Positions 1 through 4,160 of a stretch of DNA of 5,774 nucleotides are shown one piece after another. A model generated the notes under the pieces. The model was given only the letters and a program-made list of their open reading frames with translations, was not told the DNA's origin and made no database searches. A program made the position numbers and the translations under genes. The stretch's first letter is position 1; the number at the start of each line of letters is the position of its first letter. This stretch comes from Acidobacteriota bacterium (GTDB lineage: Bacteria > Acidobacteriota > Terriglobia > Terriglobales > Acidobacteriaceae). The DNA lies in NCBI GenBank assembly GCA_021819255.1, contig JAKART010000177.1, forward strand, positions 1-5,774. Reading direction: 5' to 3'.

Positions 1-42
1 TCGACTATGAATCGTCAATCGGGCATTCTGGTGATAGTCCAT
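1..42 (-). CDS. IS481-family transposase, N-terminal 14 residues only (runs off the left edge)
   Basis: The ATG at 42-40 begins MDYHQNARLTIHSR and the frame stays open to base 1. The pattern M-(N/D)-x-H-x-N-A-R-L-T-x-x-x-R is the characteristic start of IS481-family DDE transposases, just before their N-terminal helix-turn-helix. An AGGAG ribosome binding site at 52-48 lies 5 bases before the ATG, which supports this start. The catalytic DDE core would lie outside the window, so integrity and activity cannot be judged. Transcription runs in the same direction as agaS and away from it, so read-through from agaS would enter the transposase gene. The call rests on a short peptide, but the matching IS terminus and target site support it independently. 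Confidence 0.78.
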   Translation of the reverse strand, partial: MDYHQNARLTIHSR

Positions 43-103
43 TCGATCTCCTGAGCGGCAAAGTCTTCTCAAACTCAGCTTTTCAGTTCTTGATCGAATG
101 GAC
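37..103 (-). promoter_or_regulatory. 12-bp inverted repeat enclosing the transposase start codon
   Basis: The arm at 103-92 on the minus strand reads GTCCATTCGATC. It is perfectly complementary to GATCGAATGGAC at 48-37, which contains the transposase ATG and second codon. A smaller inner pairing, CTGAG (78-74) with CTCAG (55-51), covers part of the AGGAG ribosome binding site. A transcript entering from outside the element would contain both arms and could hide the start. A transcript begun inside, downstream of 92, would lack the 5' arm. The repeats are seen directly; the regulatory role is inferred by analogy with fold-back inhibition in IS10 and IS50. Confidence 0.55.
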
Positions 104-122
104 AACCTGTTGAAACTTCACA
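101..122 (-). repeat. Terminal inverted repeat of the IS481-family element (one copy)
   Basis: The outermost bases of the element read TGTGAAGTTTCAACAGG from position 122 inward. IS481-family ends commonly begin TGT and carry imperfect inverted repeats of roughly 20-30 bp. The inner limit at about 101 is an estimate, because the partner copy is outside the window. Confidence 0.65.
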
Positions 123-128
123 TCTAGA
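123..128. repeat. TCTAGA target site (probable 6-bp target duplication copy)
   Basis: TCTAGA lies directly against the TGTGAAG terminus. It fits the NCTAGN consensus described for IS481 and IS1002, which duplicate six bases on insertion. CTAG is a rare tetramer in many bacterial genomes, so finding it exactly at the junction is informative. The second copy would be beyond the left edge. Confidence 0.65.
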
Positions 129-137
129 ACCTTCCCG

Positions 138-167
138 CGAAATCGTCTTCGGAAGAGCAGGATTTCG
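138..167 (-). terminator. Imperfect stem-loop just downstream of agaS, possible terminator
   Basis: CGAAATC at 138-144 pairs perfectly with GATTTCG at 161-167, and TCTT (146-149) pairs with AAGA (153-156) inside. The structure starts 8 bases after the agaS stop codon. No T-run follows on the minus strand, so it is not a standard intrinsic terminator. It could be a weak terminator or an mRNA 3'-end stabiliser. The IS insertion site lies 10 bases beyond it. Confidence 0.35.
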
Positions 168-174
168 AGCCGCT

Positions 175-1359
175 TCAATAAATCTGGAACCGCTGCACCA
201 CTCGGCTGATCACGCCATGCGGGCTCGGCGCATCCGGCCGCAGACCGTGGGCCACGGAAAAGAACAATCCCAGCATCTGCCCAAAAAGGACATCCAGCGC
301 TGGACGATAGTCATCCCCAACCTCTCCATGCAGCGGAAGATAGCGTTCACAGTGGCCGGCAAATTCGCCCTCCGCGTTTGCCGGCCCCACGGCGATGCGC
401 TCCGCGGCAATCCTTTTGTCGCCAATCTCGCGCAGCAGGTCGCGAGCATAGGCCCCACGCCGCTGCTCTCCGGAGACGAAGCAGACAAACAATGTCTGCT
501 GATCCAGCGCGGCCATCGGTCCGTGCCGAAGCCCCAGCACCGTCTCCGCCATCGTCCTCACCTTGCCTGCCGTCATCTCCAGCACCTTCAGCGCGGACTC
601 CCTCGCAACGCTCGCCAGCGCTCCGCTGCCAACAAAGCAGACCCTTGGAACGGAGCGCTGCGCGATCTCCTCCGCCATCGCCGAGCCGCGCCTCAGCAGA
701 TCTTCACCCGCGCCAACCAACCGGCCCAGCACCGGCCGATACTCATCCAGCGACCACGCATGGGCCAAGCACTGCCCGAGCACAATCATGTTGGTAAAGG
801 AGCTGGTCATCACCAGGCTGCGGTCGTTCACCGCATCGTCCAGAACCACCACACAAGCCTGCGGCACACCCCGGCAGAGAGCCGCCATCCGGCCGGCGGC
901 GTTGCATGTCACCACCAGGTGAGCGATCTCCGGATAGCCGGCCAACGCCCGCTGCAGAACGGCTACGCCCTCCGGAGAGTCCCCGGAGCGGGAAAAGGAG
1001 ATCCACAAAGACCTCCGGCCGGCAGCCGCATACTCGTCCAGATTCGGCAGCATCTCCGTACTGGCCACCACAGAGACCTCACATGCCCATCCCCGGCGCA
1101 GGACAAACTCCAGGGCCCCGGCAGCATAGTCCGAGCTTCCCGCGCCGATCAGTGTGACCGCCGGACGCAGCTCTTTCGCGGCTCGCACACCCACATCTTC
1201 CAAAAACGCCCTGACTTTGGGCTGCAGCCCTTCAAAGCCGGTCAGCGTCGCCTTCCAGGTCTCCGGCTGTTGCGCCATCTCTGCCGGAGTGTGTAACCAT
1301 CCGCGTGCTTCCCTCACCGGCCTGGGTAGATCCAGAAATCTGGCCAAAGGCGTCGCCAT
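175..1359 (-). CDS. agaS: AgaS-family SIS-domain sugar-phosphate isomerase/deaminase
   Basis: This 394-residue protein is close to the length of E. coli AgaS (384). It has two SIS domains. The first contains GAGSS (72-76) and SFSRSGDSPE (121-130), followed by TCNAAG (151-156) and MTSS (184-187). The second contains the block VGSG...ARESALKVLE.TAGK (243-265) and RHGP (278-281). The order and wording match AgaS throughout, including a C-terminal RVVQ. AgaS proteins act in the cytoplasm on galactosamine-6-phosphate, releasing ammonia to give tagatose-6-phosphate; relatives act on other amino-sugar phosphates or interconvert ketoses and aldoses. The ATG is preceded by GAGG (1369-1366) six bases upstream, a strong ribosome binding site. 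The usual partners (GalNAc-6-P deacetylase, tagatose-bisphosphate aldolase, PTS genes) are not in the window, so the true substrate is uncertain. The family call is secure; the exact reaction is inferred. Confidence 0.92.
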   Translation of the reverse strand: MATPLARFLDLPRPVREARGWLHTPAEMAQQPETWKATLTGFEGLQPKVRAFLEDVGVRAAKELRPAVTLIGAGSSDYAAGALEFVLRRGWACEVSVVASTEMLPNLDEYAAAGRRSLWISFSRSGDSPEGVAVLQRALAGYPEIAHLVVTCNAAGRMAALCRGVPQACVVVLDDAVNDRSLVMTSSFTNMIVLGQCLAHAWSLDEYRPVLGRLVGAGEDLLRRGSAMAEEIAQRSVPRVCFVGSGALASVARESALKVLEMTAGKVRTMAETVLGLRHGPMAALDQQTLFVCFVSGEQRRGAYARDLLREIGDKRIAAERIAVGPANAEGEFAGHCERYLPLHGEVGDDYRPALDVLFGQMLGLFFSVAHGLRPDAPSPHGVISRVVQRFQIY

Positions 1360-1362
1360 CTC

Positions 1363-1791
1363 TCACCTCGAACTCCAAAATACGCCAGAAGCAGCCGGTG
1401 CGAAAGGAATGAAAGAACTTCGCAACTTTCGCGTTGCCCCGGAGAACTTCACAAAATCCAGCGCAACAGGCGCAAACGGGCCGGCCACGGATAAGCATCG
1501 CAAAGCCCACTGAGCCGCGACTTCAGCCGAATTGGCGGGAAGATCTCCGGCGGCTACAGCCGCCGGTCTCCAACCCAACTCCAACTGCGCCTGCCGCAAA
1601 GCACGCTGCGCAAAGAACAGTTGCCCGCAGTCTTTGCCCACGCAACATTTTCCCTTCAGATTCCCTTCGATGTGCTGGGAATTTGAGCCCAGCGGGCCTG
1701 CGGCGGCGCTTTCATTCAGGAAGCGCCGATCGAGCTCCAGACGTCCCTTCATGCCTGCACGGAAAATACTTTGCCGGACGAGACAGATCAA
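1363..1791 (-). CDS. Hypothetical protein immediately upstream of agaS (weak candidate)
   Basis: This frame of about 142 codons opens at TTG 1791 (first ATG at 1752) and ends at a TGA (1365-1363) three bases before the agaS start. The stop overlaps the agaS ribosome binding site, as in coupled genes. A middle stretch, LFFAQRALRQAQLELGW, looks helical, and there is a CC.G..CG cluster near residues 50-57. I recognise no family. Neither possible start has a good ribosome binding site, and the hairpin at 1547-1566 lies inside the frame, both of which argue against a real gene. It shares its reading frame with the preceding candidate, so the two could be halves of one broken gene. Confidence 0.2.
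   Translation of the reverse strand: MICLVRQSIFRAGMKGRLELDRRFLNESAAAGPLGSNSQHIEGNLKGKCCVGKDCGQLFFAQRALRQAQLELGWRPAAVAAGDLPANSAEVAAQWALRCLSVAGPFAPVALDFVKFSGATRKLRSSFIPFAPAASGVFWSSR
1547..1566. repeat. Perfect GC-rich palindrome (possible REP-like unit)
   Basis: CCGGCGGC (1547-1554), TACA, then GCCGCCGG (1559-1566) form an 8-bp perfect stem with a tetraloop, or 9 bp if the T and A next to the loop pair. No T-run follows on either strand, so an intrinsic terminator is unlikely. Its form matches the short palindromic units dispersed between genes in many GC-rich genomes, but only one copy is visible here. Confidence 0.45.
1704..1728. repeat. Perfect 8-bp stem-loop in the glpK-agaS gap
   Basis: CGGCGCTT (1704-1711) and AAGCGCCG (1721-1728) are perfectly complementary around a 9-base loop. 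A second hairpin lies 10 bases away: GCTGGG (1674-1679) pairs with CCCAGC (1688-1693) around an 8-base loop. No poly-T follows on either strand. They may be mRNA-stabilising intercistronic structures. Confidence 0.45.
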
Positions 1792-1797
1792 AAGACA

Positions 1798-2172
1798 TCA
1801 TGCACCCTCACCTTCCGCAAGCGAAGACTCGATGCGAAACATCCAACCATCGTTCAGGCCGGCTGCCTGGATCATTCGCAACGTGGCCGGATGCTTTCCT
1901 TCGCTGCCATGGATCCCATCTCCAAATTCGTCATTCCCGCAGACCCCAAAAGAGCTCTGCCCCGCAGACAGGCTCTTCCACCGTCGCGCCCTGCCTTCGC
2001 GGCGTCCTTCGATCTTTACCCGGCAAAGCCGTTTCCGGATAGTCGGCATCCACGCCCTTTCTTCAAGGATGGATTCGAGCTCGAGTTCTGTGTCCGCTGC
2101 CGCTTTGCAACCCACCACACGGCCGAGGCTCATTCGCCGGCCGGCGCAGACTCTCCGGGAAGTTCGGCACAT
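1798..2172 (-). CDS. Hypothetical small protein following glpK (weak candidate)
   Basis: A 124-residue frame starts at ATG 2172, the second of two adjacent ATGs. It begins 10 bases after the glpK stop, with GAGG (2182-2179) six bases upstream, so translational coupling to glpK is possible. The product starts MCRTSRRVCAG, is basic and glycine-rich at first, and ends SSLAEGEGA. A more ordinary composition from about residue 25 includes DTELELESILEERAW. I recognise no family, signal peptide or membrane segment. Third-position GC is only moderately high, and open frames of similar length occur on the opposite strand, so this may be chance. It ends in a TGA, after which the same frame stays open to 1363. 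Confidence 0.28.
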   Translation of the reverse strand: MCRTSRRVCAGRRMSLGRVVGCKAAADTELELESILEERAWMPTIRKRLCRVKIEGRREGRARRWKSLSAGQSSFGVCGNDEFGDGIHGSEGKHPATLRMIQAAGLNDGWMFRIESSLAEGEGA

Positions 2173-2182
2173 CATGTTCCTC

Positions 2183-3679
2183 TCAACGGAGCGAGCGCTG
2201 CACAGCCTCTCTCCAGCGCGCCAGCCGTGAAGCGCGCTCCGCGGCGCCGATGGAGGGGGTAAAAACAAGGCTCGCCGCGTCCTGGTTCCTTGGGCCGCCA
2301 CGCCGGAGCGCATTCAGATCCTCGGCTCCGCTCCAATAGCCGCAACCGAGACCGGCGAGATACGCTGCGCCCAGCACCGTTGACTCCGTGACGCCGGCGC
2401 GCACGACAGGAACCCCAAGCAAGTCAGCCTGCATCTGCATCAGCAGACGGTTGGCAGAAGCTCCGCCATCCACGCGCAGATCCTGAATCGTCATCTGAGC
2501 GTCGGCTTGCATGGCGCTGAGAACGTCTGTGACCTGGAAGGCGATCGCCTCCAGCGTCGCGCGCGCGATGTGGGCTCTGGTGGTAGCCCGGGTGAGGCCG
2601 GCGATCAGGCCGCGCGCGCCGGGATCCCAGTAGGGAGCGCCCATGCCCGTAAGCGCGGGAACAAAGAAGACGCCTCCGCTATCCCGCACGGAGCCGGCCA
2701 GCGCCTCCACCTCGGCTGAGGAGCCGATGATCCCCAGCCCGTCGCGCAGCCACTGCACGGCTGCTCCTCCGGTGAACACGCTACCCTCCAGAGCGTATTG
2801 GACGCGTCCGTCGCTCTGCCAGGCGACAGTGGTCAACAGACGGTGGCTGGAGCGCACCGGCGTCTCCCCGGTCTGCATCAGCAGGAAGCATCCTGTGCCG
2901 TAGGTGTTCTTTACCATCCCCGGCCACAGGCATCGCTGGCCGAAGAGCGCTGCCTGTTGGTCTCCGGCGATGCCGCAGATCGGCACGTCTGGAAGCGGAG
3001 CGCCGGATGTGGCGCACCAACCGCTGCAGGAAGCCACCTCCGGCATCATGCTGCGCGGGATATCGAAGAGCGCCAACAATTCCTGGTCCCAATCCAGGGT
3101 GTGGATGTTGAACAGCAGGGTGCGCGAGGCGTTGCTCACGTCGGTGATATGCCGCTGCCCGCCAGTCAGCTTCCATAGCAACCAAGTGTCCACGGTCCCA
3201 AAGCAGAGCTGTCCCTGCCTGGCGCGGGCGCGCGCTCCCTCGATATGATCCAGCAGCCAGCGAATCTTGCTGGCGGAGAAGTAGGGGTCAAAGATCAGGC
3301 CCGTCTTCTGCTGAACGAGAGGTTCGTGCCCCTGCGATTTGAGCAGGTCACAGAGGGGCGCGGTGCGGCGATCCTGCCAGACCAGCGCGTTGAAGATGGG
3401 TTGGCCAGTGGCTCTGTCCCACACGATGGTGGTCTCGCGCTGGTTGGCGATGCCGACGGCGGCGATGTCTCGGACTTGGATCTGAGCCTGTTCCATCACC
3501 GCCCGGATGGCGGCCAGTTGTGAAGACCAGATCGTCTCCGGATCCTGCTCCACCCATCCCGATTGCGGGTAGATCTGCGGAAGCTCACGCTGCGCGACTG
3601 CACGAATGTTGCCCTGGATGTCGACAACTGCGGCGCGGGAGCTGCTGGTTCCCTGATCCAGGGCGAGAATGAAACTCAT
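2183..3679 (-). CDS. glpK: Glycerol kinase
   Basis: GlpK phosphorylates glycerol with ATP to sn-glycerol-3-phosphate, trapping glycerol in the cytoplasm for glycolysis or lipid synthesis. The 498-residue product matches the usual length (about 500). Visible landmarks include the phosphate-binding DQGTSSSR (8-15), NQRETT (79-84, with glycerol-contacting Arg81 and Glu82), Trp101, DPYFS (131-135, Tyr133), TVDTWL (162-167), NASRT...FNIHTLDWD (183-198), and [13 protein letters not shown] (236-248) with catalytic Asp240. NTYGTGCF and the C-terminal VDGGASAN and LGAAYLAGL follow. I chose ATG 3679 over an in-frame GTG at 3688 because AAAGG lies 8 bases before the ATG and the family starts about eight residues before DQGT. 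The loop that carries the HPr-phosphorylated histidine in Firmicutes has no histidine here, so PTS control of that type is unlikely. Neither glpF nor glpD is adjacent in the window. Confidence 0.98.
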   Translation of the reverse strand: MSFILALDQGTSSSRAAVVDIQGNIRAVAQRELPQIYPQSGWVEQDPETIWSSQLAAIRAVMEQAQIQVRDIAAVGIANQRETTIVWDRATGQPIFNALVWQDRRTAPLCDLLKSQGHEPLVQQKTGLIFDPYFSASKIRWLLDHIEGARARARQGQLCFGTVDTWLLWKLTGGQRHITDVSNASRTLLFNIHTLDWDQELLALFDIPRSMMPEVASCSGWCATSGAPLPDVPICGIAGDQQAALFGQRCLWPGMVKNTYGTGCFLLMQTGETPVRSSHRLLTTVAWQSDGRVQYALEGSVFTGGAAVQWLRDGLGIIGSSAEVEALAGSVRDSGGVFFVPALTGMGAPYWDPGARGLIAGLTRATTRAHIARATLEAIAFQVTDVLSAMQADAQMTIQDLRVDGGASANRLLMQMQADLLGVPVVRAGVTESTVLGAAYLAGLGCGYWSGAEDLNALRRGGPRNQDAASLVFTPSIGAAERASRLARWREAVQRSLR

Positions 3680-4157
3680 CGCCGGCACCTTTCACTTGCT
3701 GCAAGTTTGGCCGGCGTCAAACCCACAGGCCGGCGCCGGGATCCGGGTCCTTGGGAAACAATGACCGGGAACAGTTGTCGGTTGGCGCCCTCCGTAAGGA
3801 AGACGGCTGCCTGTTGCCAAGCCCCGCATAGCGCCCTTCGAGAGGATGGCGCGCGGAGCGCGGCCAGTCGCCGGCCGCTCGGCGGAACGAATCCTCGCAA
3901 GGTTTGCGCGACCCTGTTTCGCAGTGGAGCCGCGCTGAGCGATTGTGTGGGTTGGCAAAGATGGATGTCAACTCCCTGGCCAGCGGCGCGCGTGCGATTC
4001 TGGCCGCTGATGCGATGAACTGGCGCGGCACAGATCCAGCACGTCAGGATGCCGGACCATGACGCATGCTCTGCCATGGGGTTACCATCTCAGCAGGCAA
4101 GGGCTTGGAGAGCAGGAAGAGCGCAGGCCGCGCCAAAGCCCGGTCAGGAGCGCGCGT
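3680..4157. other. Divergent intergenic region between glpK and the FAD oxidoreductase gene
   Basis: This 478-bp region separates two diverging genes, so it should hold promoters for both. No pair of good -35/-10 boxes stands out. It is rich in palindromes: ACTTGC-T-GCAAGT (3694-3706), CCGGCGCCGG (3730-3739), CGCGC-GGA-GCGCG (3850-3862), and GCGGCC paired with GGCCGC (3860-3865 and 3873-3878). GGCCGGCG occurs twice (3709-3716 and 3728-3735). Open frames on both strands are Arg/Pro/Ala-rich without recognisable content and look like chance frames. The size leaves room for a small RNA or a large regulatory region, but nothing specific can be named. Confidence 0.5.
3694..3706. promoter_or_regulatory. 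13-bp dyad upstream of glpK, possible operator
   Basis: ACTTGC-T-GCAAGT is a perfect dyad with one central base, 15 bases upstream of the glpK ATG. On the minus strand a TTGACG hexamer (3720-3715) lies just upstream and could be a -35 element, but no convincing -10 is visible at the right spacing. The dyad could be a repressor site overlapping the transcription start or a short leader hairpin. The symmetry is seen; the role is inferred. Confidence 0.3.
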
Positions 4158-4160
4158 TTG
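4146..4160 (+). promoter_or_regulatory. Ribosome binding site deciding a TTG start
   Basis: AGGAG (4146-4150) is followed by a seven-base spacer and TTG (4158-4160), in frame with the oxidoreductase. The in-frame GTG at 4188 has no purine-rich site at the right distance. The in-frame ATG at 4059 has a weaker AGGA (4046-4049). The conserved family sequence begins only near 4240, so homology does not settle the choice. Confidence 0.5.

Larger units (their letters stand above)
1..122 (-). mobile_element. IS481-family insertion sequence, upstream (transposase 5') end, truncated by window edge
   Basis: Reading the minus strand from 122, the sequence begins TGTGAAGTTTCAACAGGTTG. From memory this closely resembles the terminus of Bordetella IS481 (TGTGAAG, then TTCAATAGGTTGT). 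The end abuts TCTAGA at 123-128, and IS481 is known to insert at NCTAGN with a 6-bp duplication. Inside the end lie a leader of about 80 bases, a ribosome binding site and the first codons of a transposase pointing away from agaS. Base composition is visibly more AT-rich than in the neighbouring genes, which fits a mobile insert. The element's other end, and so the second target copy, lies outside the window. An old remnant instead of an intact element cannot be excluded. Confidence 0.8.
1360..2182. other. 820-bp stretch between glpK and agaS without a recognised gene
   Basis: No known protein family is recognisable on either strand. Long open frames occur on both strands, as expected in GC-rich DNA. 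Most read as Arg-, Ser- and Pro-rich noise, with third-position GC lower than in agaS, glpK or the oxidoreductase. The stretch contains hairpins at 1547-1566, 1674-1693 and 1704-1728, a 12-bp palindrome CGCCGGCCGGCG at 2135-2146, a direct repeat CCCGCAGAC at 1936-1944 and 1961-1969, and a doubled TTCCCTTC near 1650-1670. The flanking genes are co-directional, so the stretch may be transcribed as an intercistronic spacer. It could also be a decayed gene. Confidence 0.6.

Noticed and set aside
217..1296. Long plus-strand open frames opposite agaS (up to 359 codons)
   Set aside because: They lie antisense to a clear AgaS gene, are Arg/His/Gln/Pro-rich and match no family; typical shadows in GC-rich coding DNA.
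1414..1450. Repeated AGAACTTC (1414-1421 and 1443-1450) upstream of agaS as an operator
   Set aside because: Only 8 bp, spacing 29, with no dyad symmetry or promoter boxes around it; too weak to annotate.
1535..1660. Short minus-strand frame starting MLRGQRLRATVLCAA, resembling a signal peptide after GAAGGGAAA
   Set aside because: Only about 41 codons, overlaps the strong palindrome at 1547-1566, and the hydrophobic run can arise by chance from GC-rich DNA.
1740..1800. TGA at 1800-1798 followed by TGT as a possible selenocysteine codon
   Set aside because: No stable stem-loop immediately downstream where a bacterial SECIS would lie; the nearest strong hairpin (1728-1704) is about 70 bases away.
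1532..2230. Plus-strand frame of 232 codons across the glpK-agaS gap
   Set aside because: Ser/Pro/Arg-rich throughout, overlaps the glpK 3' end antisense, and has no recognisable motif. It mainly shows that stop-free length alone is weak evidence here.
3676..4077. Minus-strand frame upstream of glpK and plus-strand frames in the divergent region
   Set aside because: Arg/Pro/Ala-rich, no family, no good ribosome binding site; they overlap where promoters for the two divergent genes are expected.
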